Source: Microbacterium jejuense
Lineage (GTDB): Bacteria; Actinomycetota; Actinomycetes; Actinomycetales; Microbacteriaceae
Reading direction: 5' to 3'
DNA length: 64,000 nt
Assembly: GCF_019511665.1 (NCBI RefSeq)
Contig: NZ_JAEUAW010000012.1
Location: 1 to 64,000 of the forward strand
The stretch's first letter is position 1, and each line of letters opens with the position of its first letter. This document shows positions 1 through 9,088 of the stretch, piece by piece. The translations under genes and the position numbers were made by a program. A model generated the notes under the pieces. It was not told where the DNA came from and searched no databases. It saw nothing but the letters and a program-made list of their open reading frames with translations.

Positions 1-560
1 CGCCCGCCACCGCGCCCGTCGCCGCCCCGCCGGTGTCGACGCCGGCGATCGCGCCGCCCCATCTCGCCCCGGTCGTCGCGCCGGTCCCCGCGCCGGCCCT
101 CGCGTCGGCCCCGGTCGTCGTGCCGGCCGCGACAGCCGCGCCGGCGGTCGTGCCGGCCGCGAACCCCGCCGACGACCTCGAGGCGACCCGGATGGCCGTG
201 GCGCCGCCCGCCCAGCGCGCGGCGCTGTACCCCGACGCTCCCGTGATCGCGGTGCTGACGTGGGATGACGGCACGCGCATGGCGGTGTACGGCCGCACCC
301 TGTACGGCCGCAACCCCGCAGGCGAGGCGGGCGCGGTCGCGATCGCGGTGCGCGACGAGACCCTCTCGCTGTCGAAGACGCATTTCGAGATCGGCGGCGA
401 CCCGGCGGCGGCGTGGATCGTCGACCGTCACTCGACCAACGGCACCATCCTGGTGCGCGACGGGGCGCGCATCCCCCTCGTCGCCGGTGTGCGCACCCAC
501 CTGCGTGCGGGCGACCGCCTCGAGTTCGGCGACCGGGCCGTGACGGTGGGTGCCGCATGA
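1..560 (+). CDS. FHA domain protein, 5' end outside the window
   Basis: The frame is open from the first full codon at position 3, so the true start lies left of the window; the GTG at 33 is only the first internal start. The visible part opens with about 55 residues rich in Pro, Ala and Val, a flexible linker, followed by a forkhead-associated (FHA) domain over the last 100 residues or so. The FHA signature is complete: a GRN motif, then S-K-T-H (the SxxH phosphothreonine-binding motif) and STNGT. FHA domains bind phosphothreonine peptides, so this is a likely reader for the kinase encoded downstream. The stop overlaps the phosphatase start (ATGA at 557-560), which places both in one operon. 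What precedes the linker cannot be seen. Confidence 0.85.
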   Translation, partial: PATAPVAAPPVSTPAIAPPHLAPVVAPVPAPALASAPVVVPAATAAPAVVPAANPADDLEATRMAVAPPAQRAALYPDAPVIAVLTWDDGTRMAVYGRTLYGRNPAGEAGAVAIAVRDETLSLSKTHFEIGGDPAAAWIVDRHSTNGTILVRDGARIPLVAGVRTHLRAGDRLEFGDRAVTVGAA

Positions 561-1417
561 TGGCCGAGCTGCCCGCACCGATCATCGTCGCGTTCGGCGC
601 GGCGACCGACCCGGGACTTCGCCGCCGCATCAACGAGGACTCGTACCTCGCGCAGGCGCCCCTGTTCCTCGTGGCCGACGGCATGGGCGGCCACAACGCC
701 GGCGAGGTCGCGAGCGCGGCCGTCGTCGACGTCTTCGCTGAGCTGACCGGACGCCCGAGCCTGACGCAGGACGACATGCACGCGGCGCTGGCGACCGCGC
801 GCCGTCGCGTCGCCGCCCTGCCGCCCGGCGGTGGAGCGGGCGCCGGCACGACGCTCGCCGGCGTCGTGCTCGCCGACATCGACGGCGAGGGCTACTGGCT
901 GGCCGTCAACCTCGGCGACTCGCGCACCTATCGCCTGAGCGACGGACTGTTCGAGCAGGTGAGCGTCGACCACTCCTTCGTGCAGGAGCTGGTGGATGCC
1001 GGCGAGCTGGCCGCCGACGAGGCCCACCGCGATTCGCGCCGCAATGTGATCACGCGCGCGATCGGCGCAGGCAGCGACGCTGCGGCGGACTACTGGCTCA
1101 TCCCGGCCGAGGAGGGCGACCGCATCCTGGTCTGCTCGGACGGGCTGTCGGGCGAGCTGGAGAAGGACGCGATCCACGGCATCCTCCTCGCCGAGACCGA
1201 CCCGCAGGCGGCCGCGACGCGACTCGTGCACGAGGCCATGGTGCGCGGCGGACGCGACAACATCACGGCGGTCGTCGTCGACGCGCTCGCGGTGCGCAGC
1301 AGGAGCGATCGTCCGAACGAGCGCGATACGGTTCCGGTAGGAGCGCCCGCCGTCGCGGCCGATTTCGACATCGACGCCGACACCCTCCCCCGGGCTGCTG
1401 TCACTGGAGGTTCCTGA
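557..1417 (+). CDS. PP2C-family Ser/Thr protein phosphatase
   Basis: Predicted cytoplasmic metal-dependent phosphatase of 286 residues that would reverse the action of the kinase two genes downstream. All PP2C motifs are present in order: R-x-x-N-E-D-S near residue 25, VADGMGGHNAGE near 38-49 (metal-binding Asp-Gly), GTTLAG, NLGDSR, the VDHS stretch, ITRAIG, CSDGLS and DNITAVVV near the end. The length is that of a bare catalytic domain with no membrane segment, unlike PstP, which carries a transmembrane tail. The start is taken at the ATG that overlaps the stop of the FHA gene; a second ATG follows directly. The next gene starts on the last base of the stop (TGATG), so the genes are probably translationally coupled. 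Confidence 0.93.
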   Translation: MMAELPAPIIVAFGAATDPGLRRRINEDSYLAQAPLFLVADGMGGHNAGEVASAAVVDVFAELTGRPSLTQDDMHAALATARRRVAALPPGGGAGAGTTLAGVVLADIDGEGYWLAVNLGDSRTYRLSDGLFEQVSVDHSFVQELVDAGELAADEAHRDSRRNVITRAIGAGSDAAADYWLIPAEEGDRILVCSDGLSGELEKDAIHGILLAETDPQAAATRLVHEAMVRGGRDNITAVVVDALAVRSRSDRPNERDTVPVGAPAVAADFDIDADTLPRAAVTGGS

Positions 1418-2757
1418 TGCCGATGCTGTACGCCCCCGGCTCGACACCCGTCGCGGTGACGCCGCGTGGATTCGCCGTGTTCGAGCACGGCGCCTCCGCC
1501 GCGCTGCTCGCGCGCGTGAGGTCGGTCGTGGCGGACGGGAGAGGCCTCGGCGGCGTCATCGAGTCGCTGACCGGCGCGTACGGGGCGTCGCTGACGGCGA
1601 TCCCGTCGTTCGCCGTCGCCCTCGCCGAGGGGGATGCCGTGCGCATCGCGGTGCGCGGCGACTTCGCACTGGACATCGATGCCGACGTGCCCGAGCGCGT
1701 GTCGGGCACCGGTGTCACGACGTGGACGGAGCGCGTCGTGCGCGGTGTGCGGCGTGTGACGCTGCAGTCGGGGCCGGGCGACGGCGCCGAACCCGCCGAG
1801 CTCCCGGTGGCCGACGGCGTCGTGCTGGCGTCGACGATCGTGTGGGATGCCGCAGCCGCCGGCGCCGCGCCCGTCGCGGCCGCCCCCGCCGCGGCCGCGG
1901 AGAGCCCGGCCCCGCGGGGCGATCGCGCCGCGGCGCGTGTGCCGAGCGCGGAACGGGGCGATTCTCCGGCGGACGCGCCGCCGCAGGCGCCCGCGCAAGA
2001 GGCGGAGGCGCAGCCCGCTCCCGTCGCGCCACCGCGCCCCGCACCGGTGCCGTCCGTCGTGAGCATGCCAGCGGTCCAGGACGCACCGCGGCTCGCGGAC
2101 ATCCCGGGCATGATCGACTCGAGCACCGTGCAGAGCGTCGCCGGTGACGAGACGCTGCTGCCCGAGGACTCCGAGCTGTCGCAGTCGCGACCCGAGACTC
2201 TCGCCGAGGCACCCGGCGGCGACGACCAGCCCTGGGCCGCGACCGTGATCCGCCCGGTGGGCGCTGCGCCGGCACCCGCCGCAGCCGCGCCCGGAGATCA
2301 CGACGGCGCCACGATCTCACTGGCCCAGGCGCGTGCGCTGCGCGCCGGCCGCGCGGCGGCCGCCGACCCGGCGCCGTCGTCGACCACGCCGCCGCTGGCT
2401 CCGCCGCGCCCGCCGGCGCCGGGGCGCATCCGGGTCTCGACGGGGCAGGTCGTGCTGCTGGACCGCACGGTCGTGATCGGCCGTCGGCCACGATCCACGC
2501 GCGTGAGCGGCACCGACCTGCCGCACCTGGTCGCGGTCGACAGCCCGCAGCAGGACATCTCGCGCAGCCACGTGGAGCTGCGCGTCGAGGGCGAGAGCAT
2601 CGTCGCGACCGACCTGCGCACGACCAACGGCACGACGCTGCTGCGTCCGGGGTCCGACCCGGTGCGGCTGCACCCCGGCGAGGCCACCGTCGTGATCCCG
2701 GGCGACGTGCTCGACCTCGGCGACGGCATCACGGTCGCGATCGAAGGGCTCACCTGA
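1417..2757 (+). CDS. FHA domain protein with Pro/Ala-rich middle
   Basis: This 446-residue protein has three parts. Residues 1-145 form a compact domain that I do not recognise. Residues 145-340 are a Pro/Ala-rich low-complexity linker, probably disordered. Residues 345-440 are a canonical FHA domain with VIGRR, S-R-S-H (the phosphothreonine SxxH motif) and TTNGT. It is therefore a second phosphothreonine reader in the operon. The start is the ATG overlapping the phosphatase stop, with GGAGG at 1406-1410 at good spacing. The stop overlaps the kinase start (TGATG at 2755-2759). The linker resembles that of the first FHA gene. No membrane segment or signal peptide is visible. The N-terminal domain may bind a partner such as the kinase, but that is inference. 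Confidence 0.88.
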   Translation: MPMLYAPGSTPVAVTPRGFAVFEHGASAALLARVRSVVADGRGLGGVIESLTGAYGASLTAIPSFAVALAEGDAVRIAVRGDFALDIDADVPERVSGTGVTTWTERVVRGVRRVTLQSGPGDGAEPAELPVADGVVLASTIVWDAAAAGAAPVAAAPAAAAESPAPRGDRAAARVPSAERGDSPADAPPQAPAQEAEAQPAPVAPPRPAPVPSVVSMPAVQDAPRLADIPGMIDSSTVQSVAGDETLLPEDSELSQSRPETLAEAPGGDDQPWAATVIRPVGAAPAPAAAAPGDHDGATISLAQARALRAGRAAAADPAPSSTTPPLAPPRPPAPGRIRVSTGQVVLLDRTVVIGRRPRSTRVSGTDLPHLVAVDSPQQDISRSHVELRVEGESIVATDLRTTNGTTLLRPGSDPVRLHPGEATVVIPGDVLDLGDGITVAIEGLT

Positions 2758-4421
2758 TGGCCAAGCGCGCGCCCATGGCGCCGCCCGACCTCCCGGGCTT
2801 CACGTACGTCGACCTGCTGGGCTCGGGCGGGTTCGCCGACGTCTACCTGTACGAGCAGGCGCTGCCCAAGCGTCGCGTCGCGGTCAAGGTGCTGCTCACC
2901 GACCGCATGTCGAGCGACTCGGTCGAGGAGTTCACGGCCGAGGCGAACGTCATGGCGATGCTCTCGACGCATCCCGCGATCGTCACCATCTATCAGGCCG
3001 GCGTCGCCCGCGACGGGCGCCCGTACCTCGTGATGGAGTACTGCCCGCGTCCGAACCTGCAGGTGCGGTACCGGCGCGAGCCGTTCTCGATCGCCGAGTC
3101 GCTGCGTGTCGGTGTGCAGGTCGCCGCGGCCGTCGAGACCGCGCACCGCGCGGGCGTTCTGCACCGCGACATCAAGCCCGCCAACATCCTGGTCACCGAG
3201 TACAACAGGCCGGCCCTCACGGACTTCGGCATCGCGTCGACGACGAGCGCCGCAGCAGAGTCGGCCGGGCTGTCCATCCCGTGGTCGCCGCCGGAGTCGT
3301 TCGCGGACGTGCCGCGCAGCGATCCGCGCTCCGACGTCTATGCGCTCGGCGCCACGGTCTACACACTGCTCGCCGGCCGGTCGCCGTTCGAGCTGCCGGG
3401 TCAGCGCAACAGCGCCGCCGAGCTCATCTCGCGCATCGAGACGCTGCCGCTTCCGCCCCTCGGACGCGCCGACGTGCCGGCATCCCTCCAGCGCGTGCTG
3501 GACCGCGCGATGTCGAAGTCCTCTACCGACCGCTACGAGAGCGCGCTCGCGTTCGCGCGAGCGCTGCAGACGGTGCAGATCGAGCTGTCGCACTCGGTGA
3601 CGCCGATCGACATCCTGGACGACCAGGCCCCCGAAGACATCGAGCGGGACGAGGACGACGGCCTCACGCGCGTGCGCGGCGTCGTCAGCATCGACCCCGA
3701 GACGACGCCCGCCGCGGGCATGACCCGCCCGTCGGCGACCACCGCGCCGGTCGCACCGCGCTTCGGGCCGCCGCCGGCGACGACGACGGGCTTCGCTCCT
3801 GTGACGGCGCCCTCGTTCGAACCCGCGGACGCCGCGACAGTCCTGCGGGCGACGCCCTCGGCCACCGCCGAGACCATGCGCCGCGACCAGCCGTCGTCGC
3901 TTCCGGTCTCGCTCGACCACACCGTGATGCGGTCACCGGTCCCGCTGCCCACGGCACCCGTCCCGGACGAGGGGGAGCCGGCCATCGCGACCCGGCCCCG
4001 CCGGACCGGGCTGTGGATCGGGCTCGGCGCCGCCGCGCTCGTGGTGGTCGCGATCATCGTGGGCGTCTCCCTGCCGGGCCTGCTGGGCGGGACCCCGGCG
4101 CCGCAGCAGACCGAGGCGGAGTCCGACCCGCAGGATCCGCAGGAGGGCATCGGGGGCGTGGTCCCTGCCATCCCGGAGGTCACGGGCACCGCTGCTGACG
4201 GAAACGCGACGTTCACGTGGACGAACCCCGACCCGCAGGAGGGTGACTACTATCGGGTCAGCCTCCCCTCGATCACCGACCCGGATCCGCCTTCCGAGAC
4301 GGTCGAGGAGGCGGAGTACACGGTGCCGGTCTCGGCCAGTGGGCAGACGTGCATCAACGTGTGGCTCGTTCGCTACAACGGGCGCGAGCAGACGCAGCCG
4401 ACCCTGGGATGCCTCCCGTGA
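2757..4421 (+). CDS. transmembrane Ser/Thr protein kinase (PknB-like catalytic domain, no PASTA)
   Basis: A 554-residue Hanks-type kinase. The catalytic domain covers roughly residues 14-275: glycine loop LGSGGFADV, the Lys in VAVKVL, catalytic loop LHRDIKPANIL, DFGIAS and a PPES equivalent of the APE motif. Residues 290-415 are a Thr/Pro-rich juxtamembrane linker offering many possible phosphorylation sites. A single membrane segment (about 417-440) leads to an outside region of about 110 residues. That region is not made of PASTA repeats; its alternating pattern around FTWTNPD and TCINVWLVRYNG resembles a small fibronectin-III-like fold (inference). The kinase probably phosphorylates the FHA partners encoded around it and is opposed by the PP2C protein. 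It starts on the stop of the previous gene and ends inside the GTGA start of the next. Confidence 0.93.
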   Translation: MAKRAPMAPPDLPGFTYVDLLGSGGFADVYLYEQALPKRRVAVKVLLTDRMSSDSVEEFTAEANVMAMLSTHPAIVTIYQAGVARDGRPYLVMEYCPRPNLQVRYRREPFSIAESLRVGVQVAAAVETAHRAGVLHRDIKPANILVTEYNRPALTDFGIASTTSAAAESAGLSIPWSPPESFADVPRSDPRSDVYALGATVYTLLAGRSPFELPGQRNSAAELISRIETLPLPPLGRADVPASLQRVLDRAMSKSSTDRYESALAFARALQTVQIELSHSVTPIDILDDQAPEDIERDEDDGLTRVRGVVSIDPETTPAAGMTRPSATTAPVAPRFGPPPATTTGFAPVTAPSFEPADAATVLRATPSATAETMRRDQPSSLPVSLDHTVMRSPVPLPTAPVPDEGEPAIATRPRRTGLWIGLGAAALVVVAIIVGVSLPGLLGGTPAPQQTEAESDPQDPQEGIGGVVPAIPEVTGTAADGNATFTWTNPDPQEGDYYRVSLPSITDPDPPSETVEEAEYTVPVSASGQTCINVWLVRYNGREQTQPTLGCLP

Positions 4422-5155
4422 CCCCGCCCGCCACCGATCAGCTGAGCGTCGAGTTCGCCGGCGAGGAGTTCGAGGTCGCACCCGACCAGGTGTTCACCGT
4501 CGGCCGCGAGGGCGACCTCGCGATCGACGACAACCTCTTCCTGCACCGCAACTTCCTCACGATCCAGAACGTCGACGGGCTGTGGCTGCTGTCGAACGTG
4601 GGCACCCGCCTGTCGGCGACGGTGACCGACACCGGCGGTCGCGTCCAGGCGTGGCTCGCGCCCGGTGCGCGCCTGCCGCTCGTGTTCGCCGCGACCACCG
4701 TGATCTTCAGTGCGGGTCCGACGACGTACGAGCTCACGATCCACGCGGCCGAGCCGACGTTCCGCGAGACGCATCCGCCGCTCGATGACGATGACGACGG
4801 GCTCTCGACGATCGGGGAGGTGCCTCTGACGCACAGTCAGAAGCTCATGATCCTCGCGCTCGCCGAGCCGGTGCTGCGCCGTGAGGGCACGGGCATGAGC
4901 GAGCTGCCCACATCGGCGCAGGCCGCCGAGCGCCTCGGCTGGACCCTCACGCGGTTCAACCGCAAGCTCGACAACGTGTGCGACAAGCTCGATCGCTCGG
5001 GGGTGCCGGGTCTGCGCGGCGGCGTCCGCTCCTACGCCACGAACCGGCGGGTCCGCCTGGTGGAGCACGCGATCTCGGCCCGCATGGTCACCCGCGAGGA
5101 TCTCCCGCTCCTCGATCTCGAGAAGCAGAACGCGCTGAGCGGCGCGGACGACTGA
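4418..5155 (+). CDS. FHA-like protein with C-terminal helix-turn-helix
   Basis: This is the last gene of the kinase operon, about 245 residues. The start is set at the GTG overlapping the kinase stop (GTGA at 4418-4421) with GGGA upstream; an in-frame ATG at 4409 is the alternative. Residues 10-105 have the FHA fold pattern (FTVGREGDL, LLSNVGTRL), but the phosphothreonine motif is degenerate: the SxxH position reads L-H-R-N and the TNGT position reads NVGT. The C-terminal 100 residues contain a predicted helix-turn-helix around AAERLGWTLTRFNRKLDNV followed by a basic stretch, suggesting DNA binding. It may be the output regulator of the kinase pathway. Whether this FHA-like domain still reads phosphothreonine is doubtful. 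The repeat array begins 11 bp after its stop. Confidence 0.8.
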   Translation: MTPPATDQLSVEFAGEEFEVAPDQVFTVGREGDLAIDDNLFLHRNFLTIQNVDGLWLLSNVGTRLSATVTDTGGRVQAWLAPGARLPLVFAATTVIFSAGPTTYELTIHAAEPTFRETHPPLDDDDDGLSTIGEVPLTHSQKLMILALAEPVLRREGTGMSELPTSAQAAERLGWTLTRFNRKLDNVCDKLDRSGVPGLRGGVRSYATNRRVRLVEHAISARMVTREDLPLLDLEKQNALSGADD

Positions 5156-5166
5156 GCCGCCGGACC

Positions 5167-5614
5167 GGTCGTCGAGCGAGCGAGGACACGCCATCACACG
5201 GTCGGCCTCGTGCCAGTCCGCGTTTCGTCTGCGCGCGCGTGAGCGCGCTCCGCTCAACGACCGGCACCTCCCGGTCGTTGAGCGAGCGAGGTACGAGCGA
5301 GACGAAACGCCCCGGCGGCACGAGCGACCCCGGGCCAGAGCGCGTTCGGCTCGACCCTCGGTCGTTGAGCGAGCGAGGTACGAGCGAGACGAAACGCCCC
5401 GGCGGCACGAGCAGCCCCGGGCCAGGGCGCGTTCCGCTCGACCTCCCGGTCGTTGAGCGAGCGAGGTACGAGCGTGACGAAACGCCCCGGCGGCACGAGC
5501 AGCCCCGGGCCAGGGCGCGTTCCGCTCGACCTCCCGGTCGTTGAGCGAGCGAGGTACGAGCGAGACGAAACGCCCCGGCCGCACGGTCGGCCTCGTGCCA
5601 GGCCGCGTTTCGTC
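5167..5614. repeat. family-1 palindromic repeat array, 88-bp tandem units
   Basis: One hairpin unit (5167-5266) is followed by four direct copies of an 87-88 bp unit beginning at 5273, 5360, 5448 and 5536. Each copy opens with GGTCGTTGAGCGAGCGAG and runs into GACGAAACGCCCCG. The array ends in an opposite arm GCGTTTCGTC just before the stop of the resolvase-like gene. The arms are inverted copies of those at the other family-1 loci in this window. No coding function is visible. Confidence 0.9.
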
Positions 5615-5621
5615 AGTACAG

Positions 5622-6089
5622 CTAGCGCCCCGCGTCGTAGAGGTGGCGGCCGCCGTGGCTGACGACCTTCACCACGATGCCCCGGCGGTGCAGCTCGGCC
5701 ACCGTGCGGGTCTCTTCGTCGATGTCGCGGCCGAGCGCGTGCACGTTGGCCACCACGACGACGTCGCCGCGCGTCAGGCGGCCGAACAGGCGCGTCAGCC
5801 GCTCCTCCCACGACTCCAGCGTCTCGGGCGCGGGGTGGCGGAAGCCCTCGATCGGCACGCCGAACCGTGTCAGGTCGTTGCGCTGCTCGACCACCGACGG
5901 CATGTCGTCGCGTGCGATGACGAGGCCGACCAGACGTGATCCGGCCGGACGGGCGAGCCACCACGTGCGATCGCCCTGCAGCTCGGTGAAGCACTTGGGG
6001 CATTCGGCCGCGGTGTGCGGAAGAGTGAGCGGCGCGGTGTCGGGCGTGACGGCATCCTGGGATTCCGCCCGCCGTGTCGTGTCGCTCAT
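5622..6089 (-). CDS. resolvase-fold protein, probably catalytically inactive
   Basis: A 155-residue protein resembling the N-terminal domain of serine recombinases from about residue 60 onward (EQRNDLTRFG, ESWEERLTRLFGRL, LTRGDVVVVANVHALGRD, ELHRRGIVVKVV). Family members carry the nucleophilic Ser in an R-V-S-T segment before the DDQ-like stretch; here the matching segment reads V-I-A-R-D-D, so the serine appears to be missing. The N-terminus instead carries a single CPKC pair. There is no C-terminal DNA-binding domain. The start ATG at 6089 is preceded by AAGGGGG at good spacing. It probably no longer recombines DNA; a binding or structural role is possible. The family-1 repeat array abuts its 3' end. 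Confidence 0.72.
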   Translation of the reverse strand: MSDTTRRAESQDAVTPDTAPLTLPHTAAECPKCFTELQGDRTWWLARPAGSRLVGLVIARDDMPSVVEQRNDLTRFGVPIEGFRHPAPETLESWEERLTRLFGRLTRGDVVVVANVHALGRDIDEETRTVAELHRRGIVVKVVSHGGRHLYDAGR

Positions 6090-6134
6090 GTGAGTGCCCC
6101 CTTGCTCGGCCCCCATTGTCTCACCCGGGCGTGC

Positions 6135-7904
6135 TCACTCGTCGCGCAGGCGCAGCTCGACGCTGAGCTGGTCGGCGTCGAGCTCGGCCAGGGCGCGGCG
6201 CAGCGCCGCCGTGCTGTACGCGCCGCCGTGGCTGAGCGTGCTGAGCTCGGCGCGCATCGCCTCGATCGACGCCAGGCGCAGTTCGAGCATCTCGCCGGTG
6301 AGCGCGCCGAGCTTGTCGTCGCGCGGCTCCATCAGGCGGGCGTTGCGCGCCATCAGCTCGGGCGAGAACGGCGTGCCGTCGCGTCGCGTCAGCTTCGGGT
6401 CGCGAAGAGCGGATGCCGCAGCCAGGCGCAGTTCGTCGTCAAGGCGATCGAGCTCGAGCTGCAGGCTCTCGTCACCTGTCGACACCGGGAACTTCAGCAG
6501 CTTCACCAGCCACGGCAGCGTGAACCCCTGGATGGCGAGGCTGCCGATCGCCACGGCGAACGCGATCAGGACGAGCAGCTCGCGCGCCGGCGTGTCGCGC
6601 GGCAGCGTCTGCGCGGCCGCGAGCGTCACGACGCCTCGCATGCCCGCCCACACGATGACGGTGCCGTGCTTCCAGCCGAGCGGCTCGGACTGGTAGTAGT
6701 CGAGGTCCTGCAGCATGCGGGTCACGCGGTGGCGCATCGAACCGAGCCGTCGCCGCGCCCGCGGGTCGTCGAGTGCCGGCGCCGGCCCGCTGCCGCGCTG
6801 CGGGAAGGGCTCCGACCCGTCGGCGATCTTGTCGAGGCGCACCGTGAACGACTCGAGCCTGCCGCGCTGCCGCTGCTTGCGTCTGGCCCGTCTGCTCTGG
6901 CCCCACACCAGCAGCGACACGTAGGCGGCCCGCACCGCGACGATGACGGCGAACGCGAGGGCCGCGATGCCGAGGCCGGTTCCCAGTCCGTTGTGCTGTT
7001 CGAAGTTGGCGCCGACGATGTCTTCGAGCTCGAGGCCCATGATGAGGAAGACGGCGCCCTCGAGCATGAGCTCGACGGTGCGCCAGTTGAGCTCGTCCGA
7101 TCGCCGCTGCTCGGGCGTGAACCTGCGCGCGGCGCCCTGGCCGGTGACGATGCCCGCGACGACCGCCGCGACCAGACCCGATCCGCCCAGCTGCTCGGTC
7201 GGCAGGTAGGCCACGAACGGCACGACGAACCCGACCGCCGTGTTGGCAGCCGAGTGGGGGATGAGCGCGCGCAGCCGCAGGTTGAGCCAGCCGACGAGGC
7301 CGCCGATCACGACCGCGATGAACACGCCCCATGCGAAGGCCGGCAGGAATCCGAAGGCGGCGTCGGTGGCCTCGACGCCCGCGCTCGCCGAGATCGCGAA
7401 GGCCGCCGAGGCGACCATGGTGCGCATGAGCACGAGCGCCGTGGCGTCGTTGAGCAGGCTCTCGCCCTCGAGCATCGTGACCACGCGACCCGAGATGCCG
7501 AGGCGTTTGACGATCGAGGTGGCGACCGCGTCGGTGGGGCTGAGGATCGCTCCGAGGGCGACGCCCAGGAAGATGTCGACGCCGGGGATCATCGCGTGGA
7601 ACAGCAGACCGAGCGCGACCGAGCTGATCAGCACCAGCACGAACGCCAGCCCGGCGATGGGGCCGAAGTCGCGGCGGAACTCGATCGCGGGGATCGCGAC
7701 CGCCGCCGAGTACAGCAGCGGCGGCAGCACGCCGATGAGGATCCACTCCGGATCGATCTCGGGCATGTCGACGAACGGCAGCAGCCCGACGATGACGCCG
7801 ACGACCACGAGGATGAGCGGACCGGCGATGCGCACCTTCGGGGCGATGGCCGTCGCGATGGCGATCGCGAGAACGGCCAGGATCACGACGACCAGCGCTT
7901 CCAT
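6135..7904 (-). CDS. CPA1-family Na+/H+ antiporter
   Basis: A 589-residue membrane protein expected to exchange cytoplasmic Na+ (or K+) for external protons. It begins directly with hydrophobic helices; the core covers residues 1-425 with about a dozen membrane segments. The CPA1 ion-binding signature is visible around residues 125-160: [17 protein letters not shown] followed by [16 protein letters not shown] charged cytoplasmic loop (about residues 330-400, Arg-rich) and a soluble C-terminal tail of about 130 residues follow, with repeated heptad-like leucines that may regulate or dimerise. The start at 7904 is preceded seven bases upstream by TAGGCT on the minus strand, so it probably starts a leaderless transcript. 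It lies downstream of mdh on the same strand. Confidence 0.93.
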   Translation of the reverse strand: MEALVVVILAVLAIAIATAIAPKVRIAGPLILVVVGVIVGLLPFVDMPEIDPEWILIGVLPPLLYSAAVAIPAIEFRRDFGPIAGLAFVLVLISSVALGLLFHAMIPGVDIFLGVALGAILSPTDAVATSIVKRLGISGRVVTMLEGESLLNDATALVLMRTMVASAAFAISASAGVEATDAAFGFLPAFAWGVFIAVVIGGLVGWLNLRLRALIPHSAANTAVGFVVPFVAYLPTEQLGGSGLVAAVVAGIVTGQGAARRFTPEQRRSDELNWRTVELMLEGAVFLIMGLELEDIVGANFEQHNGLGTGLGIAALAFAVIVAVRAAYVSLLVWGQSRRARRKQRQRGRLESFTVRLDKIADGSEPFPQRGSGPAPALDDPRARRRLGSMRHRVTRMLQDLDYYQSEPLGWKHGTVIVWAGMRGVVTLAAAQTLPRDTPARELLVLIAFAVAIGSLAIQGFTLPWLVKLLKFPVSTGDESLQLELDRLDDELRLAAASALRDPKLTRRDGTPFSPELMARNARLMEPRDDKLGALTGEMLELRLASIEAMRAELSTLSHGGAYSTAALRRALAELDADQLSVELRLRDE

Positions 7905-7911
7905 GGCTCAG

Positions 7912-7917
7912 AGCCTA
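7912..7917 (-). promoter_or_regulatory. -10 box TAGGCT of the antiporter gene (leaderless)
   Basis: TAGGCT ends seven bases before the ATG at 7904 on the minus strand, which predicts transcription starting at or next to the A of the start codon. Confidence 0.55.
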
Positions 7918-7943
7918 TTGCGCGGGCCGTCCGGCGCTGCGCG

Positions 7944-8993
7944 TCAGCCCAGCACGCCGAGCGCCCGCACGGCGTCGCGTTCGGCGACGAGTTCGTCGAC
8001 GGATGCCGCCAGCAGGCGCTGCGCGCGGTCGTCGAGGTCGAGGCCCTCGACGATCTGGTACCCCTCGCCGAGCAGGCCCGTTCCGTCGGACCTCACAGGG
8101 AACGAGCACACGAGCCCCTCGGGCACGCCGTACTCGCCGCGCGAGATGACGGCCGCCGACGTCCAGGCGCGGCCCGGGGTGCCCAGCTGCTCGTCACGCA
8201 CGTGGTCGATCGCGGCATTCGCGGCCGAAGCGACCGACGACGAGCCGCGCACCTCGATGATCTCGGCCCCGCGCTTGGCGACCCGCGGGATGAAGGTGTC
8301 GTCGAGCCAGGCCAGCGCCTGACGCTCGCCGCCCAGGCGCTCGGCGAGAGCCTCGAGCACCGGCATCCGATCGATCACGCCCTCGCGCACGGAGGCGTGG
8401 GTGACATCGGGGAACTGGCTCGCCGAGTGGTTGCCCCAGATCGTGACGTCGTCGATGTCGCCGGCCGCAACCTGCAGCGCGGCGGCGAGCTGGCCGACGG
8501 CGCGGTTGTGGTCCAGGCGCGTGAGCGCGCTGAAGCGCTCGGACGGAACATGCGGGGCCGCGGATGCCGCGGCGATGAGCGCGTTCGTGTTGGCGGGGTT
8601 GCCCACCACGACCACGCGCACGTCGTCGTCGGCGACGGCTCCGATCGCCTTGCCCTGCGGACCGAAGATGCCGGCGTTCGCCGCCAGCAGGTCGGCGCGC
8701 TCCATGCCCGCCGAGCGGGGACGGGCGCCGACCAGCATCGCGATGCGGGCGCTGTTGAAGGCGGTGAGCGGATCGTCCGTCACCTCGACGTCCTGCAGCA
8801 GCGGGAAGGCGCAGTCCTGCAGTTCGAGGGCCGCACCCTCGGCCGCCTTCATGCCCTGCGGGATCTCGAGCAGCCGCAGTCGCACCGGTCGATCCGGGCC
8901 GAGCATGTCGCCCGCGGCGATGCGGAACATCAGGGCGTACCCGATCTGCCCGCCGCCGCCGGTGATGGTCACGGTCGTGGGTGCACTGGCCAT
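7944..8993 (-). CDS. mdh: malate dehydrogenase
   Basis: Cytoplasmic NAD-dependent malate dehydrogenase of the TCA cycle, interconverting malate and oxaloacetate. At 349 residues it has the length of the actinobacterial two-domain type. Visible features are the Rossmann loop [11 protein letters not shown] near residues 11-21, LLEIPQ, the substrate-binding Arg segment [31 protein letters not shown], and the catalytic His in [11 protein letters not shown]. All expected active-site residues are present. The ATG at 8993 is preceded six bases upstream by TAGGCT on the minus strand, so the mRNA is probably leaderless. The metallopeptidase gene is divergently transcribed from the same 95-bp gap. Confidence 0.96.
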   Translation of the reverse strand: MASAPTTVTITGGGGQIGYALMFRIAAGDMLGPDRPVRLRLLEIPQGMKAAEGAALELQDCAFPLLQDVEVTDDPLTAFNSARIAMLVGARPRSAGMERADLLAANAGIFGPQGKAIGAVADDDVRVVVVGNPANTNALIAAASAAPHVPSERFSALTRLDHNRAVGQLAAALQVAAGDIDDVTIWGNHSASQFPDVTHASVREGVIDRMPVLEALAERLGGERQALAWLDDTFIPRVAKRGAEIIEVRGSSSVASAANAAIDHVRDEQLGTPGRAWTSAAVISRGEYGVPEGLVCSFPVRSDGTGLLGEGYQIVEGLDLDDRAQRLLAASVDELVAERDAVRALGVLG

Positions 8994-8999
8994 GACCTG

Positions 9000-9005
9000 A
9001 GCCTA
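9000..9005 (-). promoter_or_regulatory. -10 box TAGGCT of mdh (leaderless)
   Basis: TAGGCT lies exactly six bases before the mdh ATG on the minus strand. Confidence 0.55.
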
Positions 9006-9075
9006 TGCCCCTAGCATCCTCTGCCGGATCGCGCCATATCCCGGGAGGTTCCGTGCCCCGATCAGGCTCTCGCGG

Positions 9076-9081
9076 TACCGT
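9076..9081 (+). promoter_or_regulatory. -10 box TACCGT of the metallopeptidase gene (leaderless)
   Basis: TACCGT is followed by seven bases and the ATG at 9089, consistent with a leaderless start. Confidence 0.5.
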
Positions 9082-9088
9082 GACAGAC

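Noticed and set aside
6015..9014. A 999-codon open frame antisense to the antiporter and malate dehydrogenase genes
   Set aside because: Its product is a Arg/Asp/His-rich string typical of antisense frames in very GC-rich DNA, with no motif, while the opposite strand encodes two complete enzymes. Similar frames opposite 47340-50699 and 55746-58886 were dropped for the same reason.
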